Shown here: one piece after another, positions 1 to 11,494 of the stretch
Numbering within the stretch: the first letter of the stretch is position 1
How the letters are laid out: each line of letters begins with the position of its first letter
Source: Multifurca ochricompacta
Taxonomy: Eukaryota; Basidiomycota; Agaricomycetes; Russulales; Russulaceae
Reading direction: 5' to 3'
Assembly (NCBI GenBank): GCA_022496185.1
Contig: WTXG01000027.1
Span: forward strand, 124,001 to 188,000
DNA length: 64,000 nucleotides
The notes under the pieces: model-generated
Seen by the model: the letters and a program-made list of their open reading frames with translations, nothing else
Databases searched by the model: none
Told to the model about the DNA's origin: nothing
Position numbers and translations under genes: made by a program

Positions 1-942
1 GCTCTCGGACGAGCTCAATCGATGGTTCCGGCTCATTGTCGGGGTCGTCTGGACGATGCTCTGCGAAGGCCTTCATCTTTGTGTAAAAAGGGAGAATACG
101 CTTAGCCCGAAAGCCTCTGATGAACACACAGTGTGTCATCTCTGTATTCTGTTTCCCATAGTCTCAGCGTTGGTAAATAACCGTTGCTCCCGACGACGCA
201 CCTCATTCGGTTCGCTGTTATGGGGCTGACCTGTGGCCGGCCATTGGAACCTGGCACTTGCATTCCTTGTAATTTGGAAGGTTATTGGGATTTCTGTGTC
301 CCAGGGGCAGTTCACAAATGCGGCCATCGCCCATGAACTAGTTCGATCACAACCCGTGACTAAAACAATGTCCTCCAACTTGGCGTCGAAGTTGTTCGCG
401 AACACGAATTCCAACCAGCTGTCGCAATGCTTGCGGATATACGTCTCGAATGCTTTGGTTCGGATAGCGTCTTCACGATGTCCGTTGAAGGGTAGTAATA
501 GAAAGGCACCCTTGTTCCTTCTGCACTTAAATGAGACGTGCGTACCCTCATCGGGTCCACTTAGCAATCCTTGTCAGGGAGCGGATGGAATGAGATGGAT
601 TGCTGTCACATACGCCGCCTGCCAGTGAATCTGACTTCCAGTCCCAGAATCTCTGACTACTGCGGATGAACAGTGATCTCCGCGAGGTAGATGCAGAGTG
701 CGGATATTCCCAAATTCACCCATGTTGAGGGGTACAAAATCAGGTGGGACGCCATACCCTCCTTGCATGGGGTGATTGGCAGGAAGTAGAGCGTTGAACA
801 TCCGAAGAAAGTGGCCTTGGCGTACATATCCAACGTCGCCTATTCGGACTTGGTCATAAAGACCGGCAGGATTTGGTTCCCATAAGGCATGCCCATAATA
901 GAGACTCGCGAGCTGCTCCCGATAAACGTCGTAATAGGCCAT
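1..942 (-). CDS. Conserved basidiomycete protein of unknown function, 3' end beyond window
   Basis: Start ATG is at 942. Exon 1 (942-614) encodes a protein opening MAYYDVYREQ, with the blocks RIGDVGYVRQGHFLRMFN and VPPDFVPL. Exon 2 (from 559) continues with FKCRRNKGAFLLLPFNGHRE and LEDIVLVTGCDRTSSWAMAAF. The intron 560-613 is GT-AG and in phase. I recognise this pattern (IGDVG near the N-terminus, a Gly/Ala-Leu-Leu-Pro segment, then VTG...T..WA) as a large unnamed family in Agaricomycete genomes; its function is unknown. Near 155 the frame must gain one base (GGGAAA) to reach the conserved continuation CVFIRGFRAKR (about 130-98), which then runs off the left edge. No signal peptide or membrane segment is seen. 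The family call is from memory of the pattern. Confidence 0.65.
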
Positions 943-1206
943 AAGTCACAGTGAGGATGAGTAGATAGGCGTACTCCTTTAACGCAAGTGACCAGCCGTT
1001 TAGCAAGAGCGCCAACACCGCTCAGTATAAGATTGGGACAGCTTATCCAGCCATAATTGATTAGTACGGCCAATGTGGTAGCTAACCAGGGACATGAACA
1101 TGTGCCGTGCCATGCCATGCGAACGTCCGGGGTTTGGGAGTTTAAACCTTGACCTTGACCCTTACATCGCATCTACAGTTTGTCTACGGACGACGGTAAC
1201 AACACG

Positions 1207-2705
1207 ATGACCTCCTCCAATTCGTCTATACCATTGGACATCCCGCCATACCAAGTCCAACCTCTCATATCAAGCATCCTCGAAACCTATGGTCTGCTTA
1301 CTTTTCGCCGTCTCGCCTTCCAACTTCAAGACCTGAGCACAACTCATCTTTCAAGGTTCCGGTCCCGATACCTCGGACACTCCGTTTTCCGTCGAAGCCA
1401 AGTGTGTGCAGGCTTTGGGTAAGTGTTATTGTTTCATCCAGGAATGCCTTATCCTGTGTCAGACTGATATCTTCTCAGGCTCTGAAATATATGTCGGTTG
1501 CTCCAACGGCGACCTTCTCCGCTTTGCACTGCAAGCAGATGGACCTGACAAAGTGAACGCATCTGCTCTATCTCGTATTTCATCGTTCTGATACTACATA
1601 GCCAGAATCATACACCCTTTTATCTCAACAGACCCTTCCAACAGGCAAACAAGTAGATGAAATCGTGCTAACCCCAAGTATCTCAAAAGCGCTGATTCTC
1701 AGCGGTATGTGGTTGAAATATCTTGCCTAGCCCTTCTTGAACCTGGGCAGACCGCCAGATTTTCTTTTACATTATCCCTTCTTTGGAACCTGTCCCAGGC
1801 ATCAAGCCTATTCGAAATGTGATGTCTTTCGGAGTAGACCACCGACATATCGCGAGACCGGCGCCGTCGATGGACTCCCCATTACCTGTTATGCCCATCG
1901 ATTTTTGTGTGGTGAAGCGTACTGGTATTGTTCTCTATAATCTACGGGAAAGCTTATTGTACCAAAAGGTTGGCAAGATTTCTTCACGCTTTGGTGACTT
2001 ACACATGTCGGTTATAGGAGATACCTCTCCAAGGCGGGGCTTTCCTTGCTCGTCGTATCGGGACGTGCCTGTGTATTGCTGATCGCGAGCAATACTGTCT
2101 GGTCTATCTCGACGCCGTCACGGCGACGCCTATTATGCCCATTTCTCAAATACCACCAGAACCGGGAACACGACCACATCGACCAATAATTGTGGTCATC
2201 GCCGAAGAGGAGTTTCTTATCCTTTCTTGGACGGGTTCTGGTACGATGGGCGTGTTCATTAATGCCAACGGGGATCCGGTGCGCGGCACATTGGAGTGGC
2301 CAAGTCACCCTCTCTCTCTTAGTTTGTCGTCTGCTTCCATATGCGTTTTCTGTGGCTTATTGTACTATAGGTTTTGATTATCCCTACGTCACTGCATTAT
2401 TACCGGATCAAACCATCCAGGTACATAATATCGAGTCTCACCAGATTGCCCAGGTAATGCCAGCGCCGCCACTGCCATCGCCAGATGAAACTTCCCTCTC
2501 TGTGTTGCTTAGTGCGGAGCGCCGGGCGCTGGGTATGAGTGTGAATGGATTTGTTGTTCCATCGCAGCAGCAGCCTGAGAAAATGAAACTGAAGAAAATC
2601 AATATTTTGGGCCGGAATGCAAAGCCAGGAGGCAGAGAAGTGATTCCAATACCGTCGGTTGGAGTAGTGAAGAAGAAGAGATACAAGAGCGGTCCCCCTC
2701 AATAA
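1207..2705 (+). CDS. CNH-domain half of a Vps3/TGFBRAP1-like CORVET tethering protein
   Basis: Seven exons join in phase: 1207-1291, 1356-1418, 1479-1552, 1602-1704, 1751-1968, 2018-2321 and 2371-2705, giving 393 residues. The product has CNH (citron homology) beta-propeller blocks: EIYVGCSNGDLLRFALQ, QQTLPTGKQVDEIVLTPS, EFLILSWTGSGTMGVFI and DYPYVTALLPDQTIQVHN. In the family (Vps3/TGFBRAP1, Vps39) the CNH domain lies at the N-terminus and binds membranes or Rab GTPases during endosome-vacuole tethering; the clathrin-repeat region follows in the same chain. Here the frame ends at a TAA at 2703-2705 after a basic tail, and the remainder starts 271 bp downstream. So this is either a genuine short CNH protein or the first half of a broken or mis-joined gene. 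The introns (46-64 nt) are all GT-AG. Confidence 0.75.
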
Positions 2706-2976
2706 CGGATATCCAACTTGAATCGACCGAGTCGGCGACACCGTATGATGTATGACAGGGCTCTATCATATCATGGATCGCTAGCTACCTATGCACCCAC
2801 TGATTTTACCGACTCGAAAAATATAAATAAGTACTTTCCATATGATGAGTGAGAGGAGACGGGAATAGCGCCCACGCCTCCCCAACTCAGCACTGCTGTT
2901 CATGTTCAACTCAACACTCAACACTCAACACATCACATCTGACCTGATGACACGTTGAACCAAAACCAAAATTAAA
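2706..2976 (+). promoter_or_regulatory. Possible promoter between the two Vps3 halves
   Basis: The spacer holds a TATA-like run (AAATATAAATAAG, about 2818-2830) roughly 150 bp before an ATG at 2977 whose upstream context is A-rich (ACCAAAATTAAAATG). An in-frame TGA at 2956-2958 prevents simple read-through from upstream. This favours independent transcription of the downstream half, but a long intron across the spacer cannot be excluded. Confidence 0.35.
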
Positions 2977-5875
2977 ATGTCTCAACGTTCTACCTTTCCG
3001 CGATCTCATGTACTAATTCTAGGCCCAAATTCTGTTCAATCCCTACTCCCTGTCACACCCGTTTCCCAGGCAGAGGCGCTCCTCGACAGTCACCGAATAG
3101 AGGACGTCATTCAATTTGCGGACCAACAACGGAAGAAGATTCAAGCTAAACTCGTGGTAAATCCTGATGAGTACGTCTTTCCCTGTGGCTTATTCTTTTC
3201 TTTAGCGTATGAAATCTTTGTGTTATAGGCGGATGAGCTCGCGTACATCTACCAAAGAGTAGGCTTTCAGTGCCTGCTCGAGACACGATTCGAGGATGCC
3301 GGTTTCTGCCTCTTCCAAGGAGAGCTTGACCCACGTATACTCATTTCTTACTTTCCCGACCTTCGTGGCACGCTCTTCGACGAGGAGCCAATGCTCGACG
3401 TCTTTTTAGGCATTGCAGAGTGCATGCCGCCCTACGATTCGATTGATGACATTAGTACGTCCCCTCTCCTCTTCCCCGCCCCCCTGTTTCCGCATCCGCA
3501 CAACCGCAATGACGCGCCCCTCCGCTGGCGGCTAACGTCTAGTCGTGGCCAACCTAGTCTGGAATTATTCCCCTCTCCTTGCGCCAACCACGCGCTCTGC
3601 GCCTCCCACTGCAGAACTACGTCGTTTGCTCGGCATTGCGGCGCATGACATGCTCGAGGAGTTTTTACGCAAGTGGAGACGCGTACGAAGAGATTCTAGC
3701 ACACCAGCAATCTGTGCAGTGCGTAGCATTTTCGCTTCGCTCCAGGGTTATTTTAGTTACGTGACTTACCTACCGGTTTACCCCTCTCTCTCTCCTGCAG
3801 ATTGTCGACACGGTATTGGCAAAGTTGTTCGCGCGAGGCGAGAAAACAACTGGCCTCTATGCGCTCCTCGACGAGTCGGATGTAATTATCCTTCCCGAGG
3901 TCGAACCCGTGTTCCGCAATACGGGCCAATACAGTGCACTCTGCAAGATGTATTCAAAGCGCGGAGACGATGCGGCGTTGCTGGAAGCGTGGTCAAAGTG
4001 CGCCCTCTTTCACATGTTATATCGTGCATCTGCTCATTCTCCGGCTTCTTACGACATTGATCGTCCGTTTCTGCGACTGCAGACTTGTTGAAGGGGAGTG
4101 GTCGGATCCCGAGATTCCGGACCCACTTTCAGACATGTTTAACCTGCTCACGGCACGGCGCAATCGTGCATTGACCCAACAGTGGGGTATCTGGTTGGCA
4201 GGGAAGGACGCAGAACGCGCACTTAAGGTGGGGCATTCTAACCTTTTTTTGTCCGGATATAGTCTGACAATCATCCGTTACCATTCCTTAGTTGCTGACG
4301 GCGCAAGGTTCCTCAAAGCGTGGGAAAAAAACGGAAGATGACGCCGCAACGTTGCAGCAGATTCGTGCGGTAAATCCCGAGGCTGGAGTCCAATTTCTTG
4401 AGCACCTCGTCCTGCAAAAGCGGAGAACGGTATGCCATGGACGACAATATTTCTTTTGTAGCCCCCGCGATGACACGCTTCTCAGGATCCAGCACTTCAC
4501 ACGGAGCTCGCGCTCACATACATTGACGAAGTGCTTTCCTTTCTCACCGATGATGCTACGTCTAGACTCTGGCGGCCAAAGGTCTGTCTTTCCTGTCATT
4601 CCCTCTTTGCAAGTGTGGGCAGAAACCGACCGATTTTTAATCACCGCTAGCGGTGTCCTATTCGTCGTCCCCAAATCCTACTCCGTTCTTTGTCTACTTC
4701 GAGGCAACGACCCCCGCATCTCTAGCCAAGTGTTCCCGGCTACGGACCGCACTTTTCCTTCAGACCTCCAGTGCGTACGACGCATCCGCCGCTCAGACCC
4801 GCCTTGCATCGCACGCGTCGCTTCTCGCGCCTGAACTCGCCATTATCGCCGGTAAGGTATGTATGTAGTACTATAGACTGCAGTACCTCCCATCAACCCC
4901 CTCTTTCTTGCGACCATTCTAACATATTCCTGCTTGACTACATGCAGCTCGGCAATGTGCATGAGGCACTTTCGCTCCTCGCTCAAAGTGTGCGCGACCA
5001 CACGTCCGCTGCGGCGTTTTGTACGTCTCAGGGCGTAGTGATTTCCCCACGGGTGGTCGCACAACTCGCAGAGCGTGTAGGGCTTACCACGTGGACCCCA
5101 GCACCTCCTCCAACCGCTGACAGCGCCGAGACGCAGAGGCTGTTGCACATCCTGCTGACCATCTACACCACCGATACTACGTACGTACCATTTCTCCCCT
5201 CTCTTTCTCTTCCCTCTTTCTCGCTTCACATTTGATTCCTACTCTAGTACATCTGCTATTCTAGACGTATCACCGTCATCATCGTCATCGTCATCATTGT
5301 CATCATCATCGTCATCATCATCGTCATCATCATCATCACATCTACACTCCTCTTCTTCAGTAACAACAAGAGCAGCCTCCGAAGCGGCAGCTTCAAACCT
5401 CCTCGCCTCACACGCCGCTTTCTTCGACCCATCCACAGTCCTCTCAACGATCCCCCCGCGCTGGCCACTACGCACCCTCTCCCTATACCTCGTCCGATCA
5501 CTACGTACCGCCGCAAACGCCTCTCACGAGGCCACGCTCATCAAGGCGTTGGCGACGGGGAAGAACCTGGCGGTAACGGACGCAGCACACGTACAACTTC
5601 GAGGGGCAGGTGCGCTCGTCGAAGAGGCCCTAGACGAGGAGGAAGGCGGGGGCGATGGTGGTGCTGGGGAATTAGTAGTGCTGGACGAAAAGGCTGCGCT
5701 ACTGTCTGAAGCACCTGCACCTGCGATTGATATGCCTGCTTCTCAAGGAGGCAAGACGGATCGCGAAGGTACGGGCACGGGCACGGGTGTAGTTGTGGGG
5801 TCGTGGATGTCGGGCCGGTCAAGCAATACTAATACTACTTCCGCTTCCGCTGACTATGACTATGACGGAGATTGA
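2977..5875 (+). CDS. Vps39-type C-terminal half of a Vps3/TGFBRAP1-like CORVET subunit
   Basis: Ten exons: 2977-3170, 3229-3454, 3543-3718, 3801-3997, 4083-4227, 4292-4429, 4486-4585, 4651-4856, 4948-5180 and 5248-5875. Blocks seen include HVLILGPNSVQSLLP, ADELAYIYQRVGFQ, FEDAGFCLFQGELDPR, TRSAPPTAELRRLLGIAA and VEPVFRNTGQYSALC. These match the Vps39 domain 1/2 and clathrin-repeat region of Vps3/TGFBRAP1, which acts on endosomes with Rab5 (Vps21). All later junctions are in phase. The first is one base short: the canonical donor GTACGT at 3171 leaves GA where GAG is needed before the exon beginning GCGGATGAG; a donor at 3157 is in phase but drops conserved NPDE. The last exon carries a serine run coded by TCA/TCG repeats and an acidic/Gly-rich tail. 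Confidence 0.75.
5270..5338 (+). repeat. TCA/TCG trinucleotide repeat coding poly-serine
   Basis: An interrupted (TCA/TCG)n tract sits within the last exon of the Vps39-like gene and reads as about 20 serines with one leucine (TTG). It is a likely length-variable site. Confidence 0.85.
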
Positions 5876-6344
5876 CGGAGATGGTGATATTTTTTTTTCA
5901 TGAATGAATTGAATTTATGAATTGATAATCAAAACCATACAATTACCGGTTGCCACGTGGGCTCACTGTTTTAATCTGCTGCTGTAAAGATTAACTTTAC
6001 TTATCTCAAACCGACCATTATGACAAAGTGCGCCAGGAGCGCAGTTGGATATCACCCCAATCCAAATTTTCACTAGTTGATTCTTAACTGCCGGTTAAAC
6101 GCGTTAACCGTGGTGACGAAATGCAAAGATAAGCTGATAGCGCAGCGACCATAGAATGTGATACGGAGGGCGGATGCAACTAGGGAACAAAGTCTATCGT
6201 AAGCGTACATAAAGGCAGGCAGAAAGTGAAACCGAGTGGGAAACTACCGTGACTTCACATGCTGGTCAACAAGTAAAAAGGACGGAATAAATGGAGATGG
6301 GGAAAATGGGGATAGTGTGGAAAGTCGTTGAACACGCTCAGCGT
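5876..6344. other. Convergent intergenic region, nothing recognised
   Basis: This lies between the 3' ends of the Vps39-like gene and the perilipin gene. It is moderately AT-rich near 5880-5940, as expected for 3' flanks. No ORF, RNA or repeat could be supported. Confidence 0.5.
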
Positions 6345-7545
6345 CTAATTGTCCGGGTCGGGAATACCAAGGACATCAATGGAACCACCGTCGCCATTTT
6401 CTGTGGCCTGGGCCTGTGACTCCCCACTTTCCCTGGCAGCCTCTGTACGCGCCGTTAAGGAACGAATGGCTTCCTGCAACCTCGCCGCAGCAGTCTCGAG
6501 TACGGGTGTGACGTGGTCCTGAACAGTTGTGCGGACTTTGCTGACCTTCTCGTTAACAGGTAGGTCCGATTTAATCACGCTCGACAAGTCGGAGATCGTC
6601 TTTGAAATACCATCTTGCACGGGCTTTAACGATGTCTGAAGGTTTGAGGGAGGGCGGCAGTCGCGGCCTGCGAGAACATGAGGACGATTCACAAAGGCAA
6701 TACATGTATATGCGACGAACCTGAATCTTCTGAAGTCAGAAATCATGGCATCACTAAGAGTGCTAGCTTTAGACTGGGCAGCATTAACGGAGCTGGAAGC
6801 CAAGTTTTGAATGCTCTTCGCAGTTTCCGTAGCGCGTTGCCTAAATTACACGCTCAGACAAACGGAATGAATAGTAGCGATTCACTGACACAAGCGCGCT
6901 GCTGTTTTGCAACTGTTGGAGCTGAGAGTTGGAATAGTCGATAAGCTGGTCTTTGAGATCACGAGAGAGGGCGTATGCGCGCTGATATTGGTATTTAGAC
7001 TCTGTCTGAGACGGGCTTTCTTGGGTGCCTAAACGGGAAACGAGATAATCTACGACAGGGGCAAACCGCTTATGCAAGACGTCGGTGAGCGAAGGGTTGT
7101 TGCGTGAGGGTGATAAGAAGAGGGATGAACATACTTGGTCGATGCCTTGAGCTGCCGTATATGCGGGATTGCGGACACGCTCGTCAAGAGTCTTGTTAGC
7201 CATGTCGCGAGCATAGTCTGAGCGCTCCTTCACAGCCTTGATAATGTCTTCTCCCTGAACTTTGAAGGGGTACGGGTAGCGAGATTCTACGACATCCAGG
7301 CCCTTATTGGCATAACCATCGGCACGGGTTATGATGGGGGCAAGTTTGACAACTATAGGTTCCGAGTAACGGAGAGCAGAGGAAGAGAGGGCTTGGGCGG
7401 TAGTGTAGGGAGAGCGGGTAAGAGGATTAGAGATAAGAGACTCGTGTACTGCTGAGAGACTATCGTTGACCAGAGGAATTGAAGCTACACGGTTTAATAC
7501 GGTGAGCTCTGGCGCAGCGGTTGCAGACTGAGTTTCCGTAGCCAT
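6345..7545 (-). CDS. Perilipin-like lipid-droplet protein
   Basis: Start ATG is at 7545. Exon 1 is 7545-7135, exon 2 is 7068-6890, and the last coding part runs 6840-6345. The intron 7069-7134 is GTATGT...AAG, 66 nt and free of stops, but removing it restores the contiguous block GIDQRFAPVVDYL. Other features are NRVASIPLVNDSLS, RADGYANKGLDVVESRYPYPF and a helical C-terminal half with repeated amphipathic segments (LQTSLKPVQDGISKT, VQDHVTPVLETAAARLQEAI). These match fungal perilipins (Pln1/Mpl1 type), which coat lipid droplets and protect triacylglycerol from lipases. A further short intron around 6665-6740 is possible (poorly conserved stretch near residue FVAYTC), but reading through also keeps the frame. 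No membrane span is seen, as expected for the family. Confidence 0.8.
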
Positions 7546-7957
7546 TATGATAGAGATAATGGAGTATAAGAGAGAGAGAAAGGGAGAAAGGGAAAGAGAG
7601 GGAAAGAGAGGTGATTGAGAAATGAGAGTTAGCGCATTGTCGTTTTTGAAGCTCCTTATGGGACGTTTACATTTTCATGTGATTTCCCATTTGTGTCTAT
7701 CTACTATCTTCTTTTTTGCATCGCTTATGTCCTTCTCCCCTAGATTAGAACTTACATATCCATATCCATTTTATTTATTTATTTATTGGTCACATTGGTC
7801 ACCTTCGCTGTCTACAAGTCTCATCACGTGCTGAGAACTCACTCCGTGATCGGGGCAATCGGGGAATTAGTGAATCCGCGGGTATTCAATTAAATTTCTC
7901 TACTCGTAACCTCCCTCGTAACCTCCCTGCCTCGTTGTACCTCGTCTCTTTGGCTTT
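7546..7957. promoter_or_regulatory. Shared divergent promoter region, perilipin / TBC Rab-GAP
   Basis: The two starts lie 412 bp apart and face away from each other. The region has a GA-rich tract next to the perilipin start (7558-7615) and a T/C-rich stretch near 7680-7810. No specific operator was identified. Confidence 0.4.
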
Positions 7958-10031
7958 ATGGCTATTTCATCCGATAAATACTTGAAATCTCATGATACAC
8001 TGGACTGGGACGCTCTTCGATTACAAAGTCTTGCGCCAGGTGGCTTTGGTAGTGCACGGACACTTCTTTGGTAAATATCTCTTTACAGATCTTATTTTGT
8101 CCCTTTTCTTGATGAACTACCTACCCTTCAGGCCCAGCCTACTCCACGTTGACGCGAACCCAACACAACCCAGTCTATCAACTGAGGACCAGACAGAGCC
8201 AGACCCCCACAGAGATGAGCGCCAGATTCGCCTCGACACCGACCGTAGCTTCGTGCTCTACCCCGTAGGTGACGCGCATTCATACCTCAGCTTCTCTCGC
8301 ATCCACTTACCAATCTCGCAGACGATGGTCCAGAAGATGTCCGGCTCGCACGCCAGGCAGAGCTCAACCACCTCATAGTGCAAACATTCCGGCGACACCC
8401 CGGTTTGAACTACTTTCAAGTCAGCAGCTTTTTTTCAACCCCTTCCCATTCCTCTTTTTTTAACGCTTACATGCGCATATAGGGGTTTCATGATATTGCT
8501 ACAGTCCTGCAGTTGACCCTCCCCCCAAAAATTGCACTACCTGCACTGGAGAAACTCAGCCTGCATCGCCTACGAGACTCGATGGGGCACACCCTCGAGC
8601 CTCTCACAAGTCTTATGCTGTAAACTTCTTACGTCGGCATCTTATACTGTGCTCATCCTAAACCATAGTATTTTGCAACGTCTGCTAAGACTTGTTGACC
8701 TACCTTATGCAATGTTACTCGAGGAGTGAGTATTTCAACATGGCGAATGTAGTGCGCTGACACGAGAAGGCCAGCATAGGCATGCACCCCTCCCCTATGC
8801 AGCCCTCCCACATCTTCTCACGCTATTTGCACACGCCACGCCCAGTCTCCCACTCATCCAGCACATCTTTGATTACCTCCTTGTGCGTCCACCATTAGCC
8901 ATCGTATATCTCGTCGCCGCTGTGAGTGCGTGCTTCGTGTTGTGTCCCTTTTGATATCTCAAAGCGGGGATAGGTAACATTATACGTAAGGATCTGGTCT
9001 TAAAGCTTGGCGAGGGCGGTGATGGTGATGAGGGCATGATCCATTCTGTCCTAACGGGGCTTCCCGAATTCACCGATTATGGCGAGGATCAAGACAATGG
9101 TGAGGGCTACGAGGTCCAGCTAAGCCCAGAATTTCCGCCGCAGCCACAAAACGCCCCAATCACACCCCTTTGCCTATGGGCGCAAGCGATGCCCTGTCTA
9201 CGTGCCAGGGTTCTGAGAATGTATGCAACACCGCCCCAGAGGCAGAACTACGCATCGGCGCTCCACCTGCTTACCCCTCTCCCGGATCTCTTTCCCGTCC
9301 TTATACTGTGGATGGCACTGCGACAACGCAAGCAGAGACTTGTGCACTTGGCGCTGTCGCGGATCCACCTTCACCCCGCGATGAAGGCACGCCAAGTGTA
9401 CCCGTCGTTGGTGACCCCTCTGTCCCACCGACCACAGACGCCCCTGCCTCCTTCGACCCTGCAGACATCCCACTTCCACCTTCGAGAGCCTCCACACGCC
9501 CCGCGTCTCCCGAGTGCACAGGAACAGGGTCTCTTCTCTCTCGCACACTTATCTTTACCGAAGGTCTTCCTCCTTGCGGATGAGCTCTTCGCCCGCTTCC
9601 CGCCAAGCACCCCCGAATTACGCCTTTCACATACTATCGGGCCTGCGAGCGCTATGCAGACCTGGGCGCAGGATGTAGCTCTAATGCCAAGCGATGACCA
9701 GGCGGAGGCGCTTGTCGTCGCAGGGACTGATATTGTCGTACGCGAAGCACCTACGCCGGACTCACAGAACCGGAAGGAACTGCAAAAGAGGGTAAAGAAA
9801 AGGGGTATCAAGAAGGCCAGGAAAGGCGAAGCGAGGCTACTAGTTGCTGGTGCTGTGCTCGTGCTCGGCGTTGCAGTTGCGTACGGCGTGGGTGGGCGCC
9901 GTGGTGGCGGTGGAATTGGCATAGGTGGAGAAGCGATTGGCGTGCGCTGTTTGGTACGCTGGGCGCTATCGGGGAGAGAGTGCTGGGGGTGTTTGGTGAT
10001 GCACAGCTCGGACTGTGAGTACTGCTTGTAG
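7958..10031 (+). CDS. TBC1D20/Gyp8-like Rab GTPase-activating protein with C-terminal membrane anchor
   Basis: Seven exons join in phase: 7958-8070, 8132-8268, 8322-8419, 8483-8619, 8669-8725, 8780-8925 and 8974 onward. TBC-domain blocks include DERQIRLDTDRSFVLYPV, HPGLNYFQ-GFHDIATVL, LEKLSLHRLRDSM and IFDYLLVRPPLAIVYLVAA. TBC1D20/Gyp8 proteins stimulate GTP hydrolysis by Rab1/Ypt1-type GTPases on ER/Golgi membranes. A long Pro-rich linker is followed by SDDQAEALVV, a Lys/Arg-rich stretch and one hydrophobic span (LLVAGAVLVLGVAVAYGV, about 9837-9890), fitting a tail-anchored ER protein. Near 9937 one extra base would give the more plausible ending ALFGTLGAIGERVLGVFG, stopping at 10018; as written the frame ends at 10031. 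Part of the linker (9170-9560) also reads well in another frame, so its true sequence is uncertain. Confidence 0.78.
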
Positions 10032-10228
10032 GCCTATATATTACATAATATACCTTTTTTCTCCTAAATGGTTAGCTTTAGCAGAGGGGGTTCAACAGGA
10101 GTGTACTATGTTTCAATAATTAAGATAGAACGAAAGAGTCCATGCAGCAGTGTCCAATATGCTCACCCTCTGGGGGCATCATAATCGTACACTTGTATAT
10201 ACCTCCAATCTGTTCTCACACACGCAGT

Positions 10229-11494
10229 CTACGATCGTGGAAGCGACGTGCGAAGCTCATAGCGCGGGAGGGACTCCACAGTATGTGAGTGCGTCGTTAG
10301 GACGGCTTCTGTACTACCCTCTTCCTCCCCCTCCTGCTTTTGCTGCTGCTCCCGCTCCTGGGACGCTATCCATTCTTTCGAATCGGGCAGGTATCCGCGG
10401 ACGACATGCCCACCAAGTTCGTCTAGATCTGCACCCCGGCGACCATGATCGTCGTTGTTGTCGTCATCGTCGGGACCGAGAGGAGGTTTTTCGACGAGTC
10501 CGTCGACCATACCTGGTACTGTGGTGCTGTTGTTGCACTGAGTCCGTAGTGGATGGTAGTGGTGGCTCCCGCAAAGCCGACACAGACACAGCCAGGGCCT
10601 CAGACGCAGGCGCGAATGCAGGTATAGATGCAGGTGCAGACTTGGACACCGAAACGAACGGTCCCGTTCCTGATTCGGTGTCGCTGACGAGTGAGGCGAG
10701 GTATGTGCGGAGGGACTAAGCTTCGACCGAAAGATGGGGATGCAGAACCAAGAATGTGAGCGAGAGTCGGGGTGGGGCGGGGAAAGGAGCGGGGGTTGCG
10801 TTGGCGCCGTAGAAGGATGAACAATATGGCACCACTGAGCAGGATAAGGAAGAATAGGGAGCCTAGCACGATGCCAGCTATGGCTCCTGCGCCAAGCGGC
10901 CGCTGCTGCTGCTTTCCCAACGCTGAGATGGTGTCGGTGCTGTTGCTAGTGGAGGTCGGGGCGGCAGTGGACGATGACACGGTTTGGTTCACTTCTAGAC
11001 ATGGGATAAAGTCGAATTGCTCGATTTGCATCGTTTGATCGGGTCCCACGTTGAGAGTGAGCGAGTGTTGATCACAGGGCAAAGGATCCGTGGTATAGAA
11101 CACAGATGGGTGCTTGGCTCGTTTCTCACCACTGCTCCCGTTCTGACTGCCAGAAGCCGGCTGGGCAAAGTCGGACGACGACCCAGTTTTGCTTGATGAT
11201 ATTGATCCGCGTAAGGGCGAATTGGTGTCGCCGAACGACATAAAACCGAGTACATCTGCTTGAATTCCTGAAAAAAAAAGGAAAGACCCATAGGTTGGGG
11301 CCGTGCTCAGCTTGTTCTGTAGGTTGTATGAAAAGGGGCTCACCGTGGAAGGTCAGTACAACGCTAGCGGGGGCAGACGGACAGCTGATGTTGGAAAACC
11401 CATGCTCAGGATCCAGTTGCCAGTCCCCAACGAATCTTAGAGAAGATGAATCTGAGCTCGGCACTGTCTGGGTAACAGCACTCGGGTCAGCCAT
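10229..11494 (-). CDS. Single-span membrane protein with Ser/Thr-rich ectodomain
   Basis: ATG at 11494; exon 1 11494-11344; intron 11268-11343 (76 nt, GTGAGC...CAG, in phase); exon 2 from 11267. The ectodomain contains CDQHSLTLNVGPDQTM and Asn/Ser/Thr-rich sequence (several N-x-S/T sites). A hydrophobic span follows (GAGAIAGIVLGSLFFLILLS, extending through GAILFILL) with a positive stop RRQR, about 10895-10810. This is the layout of the many Agaricomycete type I membrane proteins that resemble wall sensors; function unknown. No clear N-terminal signal peptide is visible, so the true start may differ. The cytoplasmic tail is unresolved: plausible segments lie in different frames (10464-10649, and 10229-10510 with an Asp-rich run and SKEWIASQEREQQQ), implying an unseen intron or frame errors near 10700 and 10510. 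Confidence 0.55.

Noticed and set aside
5239..5516. Asp- and Met-repeat proteins on the minus strand opposite the TCA/TCG tract
   Set aside because: They are the antisense reading of the poly-serine repeat in the last Vps39-like exon.
7069..7134. Stop-free in-frame stretch in the perilipin gene as coding sequence
   Set aside because: GTATGT donor and AAG acceptor fit, and removal joins GIDQ to RFAPVVDY, the continuous family sequence; treated as an intron.
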